Shown here piece after piece: positions 46,801 to 59,349 of a DNA stretch of 64,000 nt (the first letter of the stretch is position 1; each line of letters opens with the position of its first letter). Position numbers and translations under genes: made by a program. Below the pieces are notes generated by a model. It did not search any database. It was given only the letters and a program-made list of their open reading frames with translations, and had not been told where the DNA came from. The stretch is from positions 25,707,001-25,771,000 of the forward strand of contig CM076147.1 of the NCBI GenBank assembly GCA_038025085.1, written 5' to 3'. The stretch is from Tetragonia tetragonoides (lineage: Eukaryota; Streptophyta; Magnoliopsida; Caryophyllales; Aizoaceae).

Positions 46801-48264
46801 TAATTAATGTGTTAATTAGATCACTTTAATCAACCTTGTTGCACGAAAATTGACTTATGTGGGCTGTTGATTCGGGTAATTTGTTTTGCCGTGATTAGAT
46901 CATGTCAAAAATAAATTTTGGGTTGTTTGATGTTTACTGCCACGATTCGATTGTGACTTAGACTAGTTAGGGGTAGTAGTAATGCTATGCTTCATTTTCA
47001 TGATTAGATCATGTATCATGTTCACATATGTCAGCATGCATTTCTTTGTCTTTTTTGATCCATATGATGCGTAAGATGGTGGGATTAGATCCCTCATTAT
47101 TTATAGTGGATCATGTTTGGCCATGAAGTTTTGGCTACTAGTAGTAGTATTTTGATATAATTTATTACTACCTTGGTACTTATTGCTAGTTTTTGCTACT
47201 ACGTACCTTGATACTAATTGTTATAGTTTGCTACTATTAATTCTATCTTGATGCTAAATTGTTGGTTTGCCAGTTTAGTGTTATGATGAATGCATGTATG
47301 TACTATGATTAGATCAGTAGTGTGTATTTGATCTGTTAGCATATAATTTGAAATATTTTAATTATTGGATGATTGATCTACTTGCTGATTATATGGCTTT
47401 TGGATATTTCTTGGGTCATCCATCTTTATGAGTGAATGAATGTATGATCTAGTATGGACCAAAATACAATCTGCGTATCGTTATGTATTTTTGTAATTAC
47501 ATACGGTATGTAAAATCGTCTTATTTATGTAATTTGTTTTATTGCATTAGCTTTAAGTTTAAATTACCAAGTACAGTTATAAAAGAGAATGCTTGAAGAA
47601 CGGTGCCTTGTAGGAGATCGCAATTCAAGTGGAAGAAATTAAAGATTAGATCTTTATGTTTTCAGGGGCCATACTAGGATCATTTATTTATTGCTTTAAT
47701 TATTGCTTAAATTAGATTTATTGCTTTAATAATCGCATGCCTGATTTATCATATTGTTTAATATAACAACTTGTTCACACATATTAAAACAACTTGATAA
47801 ATCACGTCCCAAGGAAATATTGAGTTTATGCCCTCCCAAATAAGGGTCACCCATTACACTCTTGATCATTCATAATGGGCATTGCCAAAGCGTGGCATTA
47901 TTTTAATCTTTAGTTAATGCGGGTAAGTCTCAGAAGAGATTTACAAGACCATTTGGTTCCCTCAAGGATATGAGTAAGGAGTCCTTTACATATCGGGGTA
48001 AAGGGATAGCCATATTAGATATGCCTACCAACCAAGAGTTATGTTGGACATAATTAGCAAGGCTTGCTTACCTATTTTGACTAGTATGGTTGACAAGTAA
48101 AAGCTTGGTCACATTAGGGTAAAATGAGGATCTTGGAATTATTTATTCATAGGGGCATCTTAGAGGATGAATAAAATATTAAATGACTTTCAAGTTTTAG
48201 AAACTAATTAAGTTATTTATTGATAAATGTACTAAAATTTGCATATTATTTCTTTGTTGTAGCA

Positions 48265-51200
48265 ATGGCCAATGGATACAATTCCACTTTTTACCTTAAG
48301 TCGATACTGGATAGGGAACGGTTGGTTGGACCAAACAATTACCTAGAATGTCATCGCAACCTGAGAATAGTTCTCAGGCATGACAAGAAGGAATACGTCT
48401 TGGAGACGCTTGTTCCTCAACTTCCCGAAAGTGGGGGCAATGCTTCACAAAAGACTGCTCACCAACGTCATTCCGATCTCTCGGAGGAAGTTGCATGCAT
48501 CATGTTGGGAAGCATGAGCCCTACTTTGTAAAAGCAATTTGAGAGCTACGATGCCTACAACATGAATCAAAGGCTCAAAACTATGTTTAAAGAGCAAGAG
48601 AGGATTGAAATGCATGAAACTAACAAGGCTATTCTAGAAGCCAGGCTTGAACGAGGCAAGAAAGTAAGTCCTCCTGTCATGGGGATGATTGCTAACTTCG
48701 AGAGGATGGAACGCCTGGGGTGTGGCTATCCTCAAAAGCTGACTATAGATACTGTCCTACACTCGCTGCATAAAGGGTACAACCAATTTCGGATGCACTA
48801 CAAGAGGCAGGGGTTGGACAAAACCCTCGATGAGCTGCATGGCATGCTTATGACTGTAGAGTATGATGTGAGGGAAGAGCCTGAAAAATAGCAAGTGCTT
48901 TATATAGAGAAGGGAAAGAAAGGGGCTGCTTCGAAGGGAAAGCGGTTGAAAGGTAAGAGTGGTGTGGCCAAGGCTAAACCTAAGCAACAGTTAGCCGCCA
49001 AGAAGTAGCCCTCAGTCGCAGATAATCAGTGCTTCTATTGCCTATTGGATAAGCATTGGAAGAGGGATTGCCCAAAACTGAAGTAAGACAAGAAGAATGG
49101 AGTGGTATCCATTTCTTCAGGTATCTTCGTTATTGAAATCATTCTACCTACATCTACTTCTGATTGGGTATTGGATACCGATTGTGGTACTCACATTTGT
49201 TCAAATGTGCAGGGACTAAAACAGCCTAGGAAGGTGGCTAGAGATGAGGCTGACCTACGAGTCGCAAATGGAGTCAGGGTGGCTGCCTTGAATGTAGGGA
49301 ATTATGTTTTGTCATTGCCGTCAGGGCTTGTATTGGGACTAAATAATTGTTATTATGTTCCTAGTATAAACAGAAACATCATCTCTGCTTCTGTATTGGA
49401 TATGGAAGGTTTTGATATGCGTATTAAGAATCGTTCTTGTACGGTTTAAAAAGACGATGTGTTCTATTTTAGCCCTCGTTTGCACAATGGGATTTATTTG
49501 CTAAATTCTGACAAACATATACTCACCTTCAATAACAAAAAGACTAAAACTAATGATTCTTACCCCACATATCTATGGCATTGTCGATTAGGCCATATAA
49601 ATGTGAAACTCATTTAAAAACTTCTTAGAGAAGGGATTCTGGACTCATTTGACTTGGAGTCATTTGATACTTGTGAGTCATGTTTACTTGGCAAAATGAC
49701 AAAGTCACCCTTTGTGGGAAAGGGAGAGCCAGCCAGTGAGCTATTGGGTATCATACACTCGGATGTGTGTGGACCAATGAGTTTGACTGCAAGAGGTGGG
49801 TTTAGTTATTTCATTACATTTACTGATGATTTGAGTAGATATGGCTATATTTACTTAATGAAACGTAAAATCTGAATCTTTTGATAAATTCAAAGAGTTT
49901 CATAATGAAGTAGAAAATCAGCTGGGCAAGAAGATAAAACCTCTTCGATCAGATTGAGGAGGCGAATATATGAGCCTAGAGTTCAATGAACATCTAAAAG
50001 GATGTGGAATACTTTCACAACTGACTTCGCCTAGAACACCACAGTGGAACGGTGTGTCTGAACAAGGAACCGAACCTTATTGGATATGGTTAGATCAATG
50101 ATGGGTCATGTCAATCTTCCTATTTCTTTCTGGGGACATGCTCTCGAGACGACAGCTTTCACTCTAAACCAGACTCCGTCAAAATTCATTGAGAAAACAC
50201 CACATGAATTGTGGACGGGAATGATTCCCAAGTTGTATTTCTCAAGGTTCGGGGTGTAAAGATTATGTAAAGAGGTTGCTCGGCGATAAGCTTGCACCAA
50301 AATTAGACAATGTTTTTTTTGTGGGTTATCCAAAAGAAACGAAGGGTTATTATTTCTACAACCAAACTGAGAACAAGGTATTTGTTGCTCGGAATGGTGT
50401 CTTCTTGGAGAAATTCCTTTCCAAAGAGACAAGTGGGAGTAAAGTCCATCTCGAAGAAATTCAAGATGAGCAACAATTGGAGATGGATAGGGATTTGGAA
50501 TCCATCCATGATGTTTTGGAAACAACTCCAATGGATATGGATGGGATTTAAAATCCATCCAAGATGTTTTGGAAACATCTCCAGATTCAACTCTAGAGGC
50601 AACTCGAGAGGTTGTACCTGAATCCACCCTTCTAAGGTTTGATAGAGTCAGGCTTCCGACAAATAGATATATTTCGATCTATACGACAGAAAGCCGTGAC
50701 ATTTTCCTTGTTGAAAGTGAGGAACCCACCACTTACAAGGAAACAATAACGAGTCAAAACTCCAGCAAATGGCAAGAAGCCATAAAATCCGGAATGGATT
50801 CTATGTCCGAGAATCAAGTCTGGGACATGGTCAATTTGCCGGATGGAGTTAGGCCCATCAGGTGGAAATGGATCTTTAAGATCAAGACGGGCAAGGATGG
50901 AAACTTTCTAGTTTTCAAAGCTAGACTGGTGGCAAAAAGGTTACAGGCAAATTCAAGGAATTGACTTTGATGAAACCTTCTCACCAGTTGCCATGCTTAA
51001 ATCCATTAGGATACTCCTAACAATTGCAGCTCATTATGACTATGAGATTTGGCAAATGGATGTCAAAATCGCTTTCTTGAACAGGGTTCTCGAAGAGGAT
51101 GTATATATGACACAACCTGAGGGTTTTGTCGATCCTAAAAACGCTGGGAAGGTTTGCAAGCTAAAAAGATCCATTTATGGGTTGAAGCAAGTATCCCGGA

Positions 51201-52290
51201 GCTACAATTTGCGTTTTGATAAAGCCATAACTAGGTTGGGTTTTATCAGAAACACAGAAGAACCTTGTGTATACAAGAAGTTCAGTAGGAGAAATATTGT
51301 CTTCTTGGTTCTGTATGTTGATGACATACTGATCATTGGAATCGACATTCCAATGCTGGAGTCTGTAAAGGCTTGGCATGGGAAGTGTTTCCAGATGAAA
51401 GACCTTGGACAAGCAAAGTACATCTTGGGCATCAGGATTTGTTGGGATAGATCCAAAAGGCTAATTGGACTTAGCCAGAGTATGTATATTAATCAGATTG
51501 TATCTCAATTTAATATGCAAGATGCCAAGAAAGGTTTACTACCTATGAGTCGTGGCACGGTTCTTAGCAAGACGCAGAGTCCTAAGACACCTGTTGAGCA
51601 GGAAGGCATGAGTAGAGTTCCGTATGCATCAACAATAGGATCTATCATGTACGCCATGATTTGTACTCGTCCAGACATCTCGTATGTTTTGAGTATGACG
51701 TATACATTTCAGACCAAACCAGGTGAGGCGCATTGGATTGCCGCCAAGAATATCTTGAAGTATCTGAAAAAACTTAAAGATATGTTCCTGGTGTATGATG
51801 GTGAAGAAAAGTTGATTGTGAAAGGTTACACTGATGCGTCCTTCCAGACCAACAGAGACGGTTCTCAATCCCAATCAGAATTTGTCTTTTTTCTATATGG
51901 AGGAGCAATGACCTGAAAAAGTGCTAAGCAAAGCACTGTGGCAGATTCTACAACTGAAGTAGAGTACATCGCAGCTTCGGAAGCTGCGAAGGAGGCTGTT
52001 TGGATTCAAAAGTTCATGGTTGAGCTTGGCATTGTGCCTGCGATGGTTGAACCATTGGCTCTTTATTGAGACAATAATGGAGCCATCGCCAAGCAAAGGA
52101 GCCAAGGTCACATCAAAAGTCTAAACATGTACATCGCAAATATCACATTATTAGACAATAGGTCAAGATGGTGATATTAACATATGCAAGGTTCATACAG
52201 ATGAGAATGACGTTAATCCGTTGACTAAGTCGCTTGACTGGGTCAAGCACGAGAGTCACACAGCTTCGAGAGACATTAAGCGCTTCGGAG
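48265..52290 (+). pseudogene. Copia gag-pol polyprotein, inactivated
   Basis: gag starts at ATG 48265 in one frame through the CCHC knuckle (CFYCLLDKHWKRDC, 49030-49071). Protease WVLDTDCGTHIC follows (about 49168), with the usual Asp-Ser-Gly changed to Asp-Thr-Asp. Pre-integrase LWHCRLGHIN is near 49577 and the integrase core HSDVCGP..FTDDLSRYGY follows. A frameshift near 49875 precedes SD*GGEY. Reverse transcriptase has WQMDVKIAFLN (about 51052) and YVDD (51313-51324). RNase H has KGYTDASFQT (about 51822) and DSTTEVEYIAAS. Stops lie at 48529, 48889, about 49006, 49084 and 49447 among others; several fit C-to-T or G-to-A changes. It cannot supply functional proteins. Confidence 0.93.
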
Positions 52291-53077
52291 ATGATTAGCT
52301 TCATTGTTGTAGATTATGAAATGGTGTTCATGATTAAAACATGGTTCGGTACATTTTCACAATGATTTCAGTTCTATTCAATTTTCTGTATGACTTTGAA
52401 TATTTATCCAAAATAATATAACACAAATATCCAAATAGGTTATCAAGAAGATGTCTTGGATAATGAAACCCTATTGTGTGAACTGGATTTTGTGGTTATT
52501 TGTCCCTAATCTAGGTATTAGAATTAGATTCTAATAACCAGCGATGATTAGATTGCAAGTTGATCTCAGTGCCTGTTTCATGGGTTGGAGACATGGGATG
52601 TCAAGGATCATTTGCATAGATATGAATTGGAAATTCATGATCGGACAGACCCACCATAAGAGTTCTTTAAGAAAAAGTAGTCATGATAGACTCTTATAAA
52701 ACTATCTTGAACCATTTCTCAAACCTGAGTGGTTATGAATGGCGACATGAGGATTGGTAATTTGTGATTACTCCTAACGCCTGCGTAACAGGAGGCAATA
52801 ACGGACACATCCGAATTATTGACAATCATGTTGAAATTCATGTACGCACAAGAAGGAAATTGTACTCCCTTCGGGGATCGTTGTCTTATGGGCCTCTTGT
52901 AGATTGGGATTGCGAAATGAATGGCCGTGCTCAAATGAATTATTAGATAATTATTTTTCTTAACAATCCAATTCGGGATCAAGAAAACATATGAACATTG
53001 TGAGGATGACTAGGCTTCTTACCTTACGTTCATATCAAGACATTAAGTGACAAGGGAATGGATTTGCACACTTGTCT

Positions 53078-53095
53078 TAAGGACAAGTGGGAGAT
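53078..53095 (+). other. Polypurine tract of the copia element
   Basis: AAGGACAAGTGGGAGAT directly precedes the 3' LTR, where plus-strand DNA synthesis is primed. Bases 52291-53077 hold a non-coding 3' region. Confidence 0.75.
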
Positions 53096-55579
53096 TGAAG
53101 GATTTATGTCTTGTCAGTCAAGGTGCAAAATTCGGGATTAAACTTTAGAGATAGTAAACTCATCGATTTAGTAGATCGTAATGTTTAGCTAGAGACCTAT
53201 AATACCCGAGAAATTTAAGTGCTCAGATTAGTGTAATAGGGATAGTTACTCCTGATCAGTGGTGCTAGTAGTACTAGTATTTTTATATTCGGGTCATTTG
53301 AGGTTCTTTGTAATATTTAGAGTAACCTTTATATAGTGTAGTACTGATATAGGAACACCCAAAGAGTGAAACTCGATTATGTATTCCTCCATTGAAAGTC
53401 TGTACCGAAGGCTACGTAGTGCCACTTCCTAGTAGTCATTTGTCATGTGCCAACGAGTATAGCTGCATGTATTTCTATCCAAACAATAATAGTTATCTTC
53501 AGAATTCATTTCCTTACAAATTAAGTTTAGGTAGGTGATAGATATTTTGGTATTTAAACTTATAGAGCAAACATATCATTATTTCCTTTTTCCCTCCTAT
53601 TGCCACCTCTTCCACTTCCATCCTTATCTTCATATTAACCGCCTTATTTTATTGGTACTTATCCTTGGTCCTTTTCTTTGTCATCCTTTTGGGTATAAAA
53701 TCCTCTAAACTATTAGCTATAGTTTGGTTCTTGAGACTCCAGCAAAACAACTAGCTAGCAAACATAAATAGGAACAAAGAGGAAATAAAGGATGTGAAAA
53801 CATAGGAAGAGAAAGTGGGATACAAAATGGGCATGAATTTATCAAGTTGGTTTAGTAGTATTAGACTACTAGGGAGTGAATCGGGAAGCTTATATTTGCT
53901 TGGCGGTACACGCTTTGAAGGTAATTTTCTAGTATCCGTTTTACGTATTTAAACTATAATTTTATATACGGACATTATTTGAGAAGCTAAGTATATTATT
54001 ATATACAAGTATCTACGTGTATTTTGTTTTTGTGTGAAATCATGTTTAAATGAAAGGGATATATAAACTCGTATTATGTGGTATATGAAATACCTTATGA
54101 GATTTACGAGAGGAGAAGACTTGAACTAAGTGTATGTTCTTGAACCATATAAGTTTATGCAAGAGAATATTATAATGATAATGACTTACGTACGGAATGA
54201 GGCCCTAAGCCAGCCTAGTGTGCACACTTGTTACAAAGGCAACTCAAGGGGATTCGGTCTCCGGCTGTACTTGGGACTTTTCTCCAATATATGGGACTTC
54301 GGTCCAATAATGGGATTTTGGTCCACTAATGATGATCCGGTTTTGTATAAACGAACTAAGATCAAGAAAATGTACTTGTGTATTTTTGAGATTGATTATA
54401 CTGTGTGATTTTATTGGTAAATGATTTTCAAAATATAATTTTTGGGGTGCTAAGAGAATACTCAACTTTGTTGCTGATTTTAAATGTTTGCGTGTGCGTG
54501 TGTGTATCCATTTTTCTTCAATCGTGGGCCTATGATGAACCTATACGAAATTCGTTTGAATGGGGGAGTAGATCGGAGTATGTTTTACAGGTTGGTGGTT
54601 GTAAAGACCTCGTTTGCTAGATGGACCAGTCGATTAAGAGTTGCCAAGAAGTGAATCAATTTGCTTAATTATTTACAGTTGGGGGATCAACGACTCTAGA
54701 AGTGAGAATTCAGTATTGTAGTTGTAGTAGATTTATATAGATAATAAGTCAACTTATTAGTGTTTGTAATTACACTTGCTCATTAATAAAATAGTTTATT
54801 TATATCTCTAGTTTGTCGAGCCTCTACCCTAAAATGGTCAGTTAAGTCGCCTTGTATTTCCCTTACGGGTGATACGGCGGTAACACCAATTTCTTTAATC
54901 TAGCTTTCGCTGCCTAATTCTGATTAATTAGTCTAAACAGACACCTGATTATCCCGGGGCGTTACAAGATCGCTTACGATAATTCGGGCTGATTGGATCG
55001 AACCAACTACTAAATATGTTTGGGCCTAACGGGTCACACACAACGTGTCAAATGGATCAACAGAGAGTGAGTGGTTTAGTGGGCTCACCTAGGGCGAGCC
55101 CGCGATCACTTAAGTGCTAGGCACTTAACTAATGGGCTATAAGGGTACACCACTTTGATGTGGGTGTATAACTCTTGTTCCCTTAATGGACTAGGTCTAC
55201 TTAAGGAACAAGGAGTCCCTTTGTTCTCTATAAAAGGAGGAAGGTAGCATATGCATAAGGGTGGATCACTTGTGAGCTTGAGAGGCACAAATGATATGCT
55301 ATCTTTGTCTCCCTATTCTCTCATCCTAACCGAATGCTAATAAAGGGATTAGATCCCGCGATCTAGCTATCGAATTGGCAACAGTGATCATTTGCATACG
55401 GTGTGGACTACGGTAGAGGGATCACATTTGGGATCCTACAATTTGCATCCATAGATCTAGTCGATCAACGAGGCACGCATCAAGAGGTATATTTATGTGT
55501 GTTTAATGACCCATTGAATTTCCTGTTATCTAATTTGTCTTCCGCTTATGTGATTAGATCATTGCAACTACACCCAACA
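53096..55579 (+). repeat. 3' LTR of the copia element, split by solo LTR E
   Basis: Parts 53096-53197 and 54972-55579 match the 5' LTR in order. TATA box TATAAAAGG lies at about 55229. Confidence 0.92.
53198..54966 (+). mobile_element. Solo LTR E (1769 bp), imperfect TSD AGACC/AGATC
   Basis: It starts TATAATACCCGAG (the usual TGTAATACCC with G to A at 53199) and ends CGGGGCGTTACA. Flanking AGACC (53193-53197) and AGATC (54967-54971) fit a duplicated AGACC, since the uninterrupted 5' LTR reads AGAGACCGCATACG. TATA box TATAAAA at 53694-53700. The 3' third resembles solo LTRs A and B. Confidence 0.9.
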
Positions 55580-56134
55580 TTGGTCACTTACAATCATCGA
55601 CCAAAGTACCAAACATCAATTAAAAAAAAATTTGGTCATGTCCCCTAACAACTAAAACACATTATAAGTACTTCTCTAAAATTAATTTCAATTTTTTATT
55701 GTGAAAGAACATGGGCTTATTTCACAATAAGGGTATATTCTTATACTCAAAGTGCATTACTCTTGGTTATTAAGTTGGGAGTGAATTCTCCTGAAAAATT
55801 GGCCACCTAGACACTTGGAGTGAATAATTATTTGACAAATAATTGCCGCTCCATCAACTACAAAAAAATAAACAAGACGTTACAATGCAATCAAACAATA
55901 CCATTAAGGTCCCATTATTATTCATTTAAAAAAGGGAATCATTTGATTCTGAAATATTAAATGCCAAATCTCCAGTAAGAATGGCAGTGACCGTTACAAC
56001 AAAAATCGAAAATGAGATTCATCACTATATATACCATAAAGTACACTAAAAAAAGAAACATATATGTATTGCTTGTTGCCAAAAAAAAAAAAAAAAAAAA
56101 AACATCAGAAATTCTCAACACTGCAAATAGTACA
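55580..56134. other. Non-coding stretch between copia and hAT-like elements
   Basis: No gene seen; contains a poly-A run (about 56082-56102). Confidence 0.5.
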
Positions 56135-57105
56135 TAGGGTTGTTCATAATTAACCGAACCGAAAAACCGTACCGAAATTGCACAAAACCGTACCCAAAAA
56201 ATAGTTACCGACCGAAGGAAAAATATAATCTCGGTACGATTACCGTATCGGTAATAAAATTCGATTTTTCAATACGGTTACGGTTTGCGTTTTGAGGGAA
56301 GTGATTAACTGAAAAATCGAAATCTAAAGTTTAAAAACAGTCCAAATGCGAAAGTAAGCCCAAAACCTTATGTGAGTTAGATTGAAATGAGAGTTAGGGT
56401 ACCTCATTTCCTTACCCAGCCGCCATTCCCTCTCTCTCTCTATATGCAATGTGGTAGCTGCTCTAGCAATGGAGTTATGGTATCCTCCGGCAAAGGCCCT
56501 CAATCATCAACATAATCATTCTCAAATGCATCAGCAGGAACCTAATCAATCCTCACTTAACCAACATATGCTTCCCCTCATAAATCCTCTATCCTTTTCC
56601 ACTGACCTATACTTCTCTTCCATTAAATTTTTATTCCTCTTATAGTCTTACTCCTTACCCTTCGATCTATTCCCATTCTTTTCTTTTCACTCTCTCTATT
56701 TTTTATTTAGATGCATTCTCTATGATAATTTGTGAGTCATGCTTAGATCTTGTTTGAAATTGCTTAAGCAGAGATCTGGTGATGGGTTTGTATAGTAAAA
56801 ACAAATTAAGAGGTGAATTAAAATTGACCTGTTACTAACTAAAAAAAAATAAATTATTGAAGCTAAATGTTATAATTGGGCAAAGTTGAAGATGAAACTA
56901 AAAACAATCTGTTTGAAATTGAAAATAAAAAATCTGAAAATGTATTCAGTTAACCGAGTAACCGTACCGAAGTTATCGGCGAATCGAAATCCTTTTACCA
57001 GTTATTTTCGGTACGGTACCGGTACAGAAAAAAGTCGAACCGAAAATTTCGGTTACCGTACCGAGACACACTTTCGATACGGTTAACCTACTGTGAATAC
57101 GCCTA
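56135..57105. mobile_element. hAT-like non-autonomous element (971 bp), imperfect 8-bp TSD
   Basis: The ends TAGGGTTGTTCA and TGAATACGCCTA are imperfect inverted repeats of the same family as 45907-46358. Flanks ATAGTACA and ATTGTACC agree at six of eight bases. Subterminal parts are reiterated, self-complementary CGGTAC/GTACCG motifs. The centre (56340-56900) is ordinary sequence with no recognised coding region. Older than the 45907 copy, judging by its decayed ends. Confidence 0.75.
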
Positions 57106-57730
57106 ATTGTACCCACTTGAAAGCAAAGAAAACCAACCAAAATCAAAAAATAGGAAAAAATGAGTCCCCACTTACCAACGGTATAACAAGGGCAATCAAC
57201 AATATCTCACCACGACCACATCAAACAAACATTTTTCAACAATATGTCTTTCAAGAACAAACTACACTGGAGGAGAAACAACTCAAATGAAAAAGGAAAT
57301 TCAAGATAACTTACAAATTCATATACAAAGGACTACAACAGGAAGCCAATCATCAACAACACTAATAAAAACGATATATGAGATGGTGTACAAAAAGGAA
57401 CTAACCAGATTTTCCACGATAAGACACAAAATACTACAAACTTCTACCACAGAGCGTCTAAGGAACACGATACAACACCAAGATGACGTCACTATACCAA
57501 TTCCAAACAAGGAAAAATGCCATCAAGCAAATAGTAAATGCGAAAACAAGGAAAAACCTGAAGGTACCAAAATTAAGTTTGAAAAAATACAATCAATAAA
57601 TTAAATTATTCTTATAGAATGATTCATTGACTTGCAGGGTGAAAAATACTACAAAGACTACAACAATGGAGTACTCAACCCAAAAAAGATAAGAGTTGAA
57701 GAAAATAATAGCCCACATATATATACTTAG
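57093..57730 (+). pseudogene. Hydrophilic unrecognised coding-like stretch near the Helitron 3' end
   Basis: Two overlapping frames, 57093-57290 and 57287-57604, join at an ATGA and read like one Lys/Thr/Gln-rich protein split by a frameshift (..EEKQLK then KKEIQDNLQIHIQRTTTG..). A third open block (57642-57730, GEKYYKDYNNGVLNPKKI) follows a CTTGCAG acceptor. No domain recognised and no clean splice model found. It may be the last exons of a Helitron accessory gene. Confidence 0.3.
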
Positions 57731-58023
57731 ATGTGTGTGTATGTGTGTGTCACATCTAAAATTCAGAAATTCAATCAAAAAATGTGTATTCTTATTTAGC
57801 TTTAAATTTAGACAACTAATGAGTTACGATTACTATCATATATAATCATAATGCATTCTTTGGACTGACTACATCCCACATTAACCTACATACTCCAAAC
57901 CAAAGCGTCAAGCAACACTATGATGCAACTATCTTCATTCAAAATAAAATGCCAAGATTATACTATAGTAGTTACCTTACTACTCTTACATAAGGGAATA
58001 AATAGATGATGCTTCATGTTCCC

Positions 58024-58024
58024 A

Positions 58025-58113
<89 letters not shown>
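58024..58113. repeat. (AAT)n trinucleotide microsatellite
   Basis: About 30 uninterrupted AAT/TAA repeats; they create long poly-Asn and poly-Leu frames that are not genes. Confidence 0.97.
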
Positions 58114-58115
<2 letters not shown>

Positions 58116-58395
58116 TTATTTCCCAAAACAACACTATTTGTAGTGAGTATTTATTCAAAAACAATAAAAAGGCAAAGCGTTACCTATCCTGTCAAACTCC
58201 TTTAAGTACTAAAAATCTCTAAAAAATAAATAAATAGTGAAACCATAATACCACATGCAAGAAAATAAAGTATGGTAAATAAAATAGGATTAACAACATA
58301 TCAGTGAATATTATCAAACAACAGGAAAAAAAAAGTATGCTTCAAAAATTAAAATGTCAAAGGGTGACGACACATCTTGAAATACAAAATAGTCT

Positions 58396-58420
58396 GTGCG
58401 TAGCACGGGTTACTACCTAG
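58396..58420 (+). other. Helitron 3' terminus (hairpin plus CTAG)
   Basis: The sequence GTGCGTAGCAC can form a short hairpin, then GGGTTACTAC and the terminal CTAG (58417-58420), followed by T as expected for insertion between A and T. The TGCGTAGCACGGGTTACTAC wording is characteristic of plant Helitron ends. Confidence 0.75.
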
Positions 58421-58520
58421 TATATATATAATATATATTTCATTATTAAGGGTCTGTTCGATCATTTTTAACCTACACACTTAAAGTTCGATTATTTTTT
58501 CCCCATAGGACGCCAACTAA

Positions 58521-58786
58521 GGGTCTGTTCTCCCCAGTTTATTTTTGTTTATTTCAGCAAATTTCAACAAACTTCAGCAAAGTTAAATAAAGTTAAATAA
58601 ACCAATATACAAACTAGTTACAAAAAATACTTGAATCAACAAGATTCAATAAAAATAAATAAAGTTCAACAAAGTCCAACAAAGTTCAACGAAGTTCAAC
58701 AAAGTTCAACAACAATCAATACAGTTCAACAAAAATAAATATTCAGCAATAAATATAAACGTTTTTCAGTTGGGGAGAACAGACCC
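58521..58786. mobile_element. Tourist-like MITE (266 bp), TSD TAA
   Basis: TAA is duplicated at 58518-58520 and 58787-58789. Ends read GGGTCTGTTCTCCCCA and TGGGGAGAACAGACCC. The interior contains short reiterations of AAAGTTCAACA. A second TTAAGGGTCTGTTCGATC start at 58447 suggests it landed in, or next to, a related element whose other end was not found. Confidence 0.9.
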
Positions 58787-59349
58787 TAAGTGACCCATAT
58801 TCGTGTGGAGTAGATACGTTTGATTGCCGACTAAGAAAACCATGCAAGTTTCATTCACTAATGCATCCTCATTAATTACCTGAGTTATAATTATGATATA
58901 TCACACTTGTGATTTTTAACGTATTATTGTTTAAAATTACAAATAATTTTGTTGCGCAACTCTTATATTCTACATGACGATTATTCACATCTAGAACATT
59001 GAACAAATTCATAGAATTACCCCTTAAGTGTATTATTATATTATTGATAATTCTAGGTGAAACATTTGTTATTTTTATTTTAGAATAAAGATTTATAGTA
59101 GATTTATGTTTGAAGTAAAAGGTAAGTACAAAATACTAAAAAAAAAAATATTAGAATAATAAAGATGATTGATCTTTGAGTTTATTACCATAACCATTTC
59201 TAGTAAAAATATGAATATTAGAAATCTAACTATAATACGAATACATACATTAAGTAATACATATGTAATGTATAATCTAATAAAACATCAACAATAATTT
59301 GGTTAATCTCATTGAAATTATGCACGAGTCCGTGCGAATCACAGAGATA

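Larger units (their letters stand above)
45633..55579 (+). mobile_element. Ty1/copia retrotransposon, complete structure but decayed, with nested insertions
   Basis: LTRs are 45633-46786 (contains a hAT MITE) and 53096-55579 (contains a solo LTR). Without insertions they are about 0.7 kb each, and about 94% alike over the first 102 bases by eye. The LTRs begin TGAAGGATTTATGTC and end CCCAACA. The flanks ATGGT and TTGGT fit a 5-bp TSD with one change. A tRNA-Met-like primer site and a polypurine tract are in the expected places. gag-pol (48265-52290) has the copia order, integrase before reverse transcriptase, and is broken by many stops and frameshifts. Confidence 0.95.
12917..58420 (+). mobile_element. 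Probable ancient autonomous Helitron, heavily interrupted
   Basis: Three same-strand hallmarks are present: an RPA70-like pseudogene (14.2-15.5 kb), a Rep/helicase pseudogene (32.2-39.6 kb) and a Helitron-type 3' end at 58396-58420. Subtracting the insertions recognised between them leaves roughly 16 kb, a plausible size for an autonomous plant Helitron. The 5' TC end was not found, and I cannot exclude that the 3' terminus belongs to a different, smaller Helitron. The start given is the first base after the Harbinger end and is a limit, not a mapped end. Confidence 0.45.

Noticed and set aside
58016..58222. Poly-Asn (plus) and poly-Leu (minus) open frames
   Set aside because: They are produced by the AAT microsatellite and have no other protein-like content.
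59320..59345. Second Helitron 3' terminus (GTCCGTGCGAATCACAGAG)
   Set aside because: It resembles the hairpin wording of Helitron ends, but the stem is imperfect and no terminal CTRR follows at the right distance.
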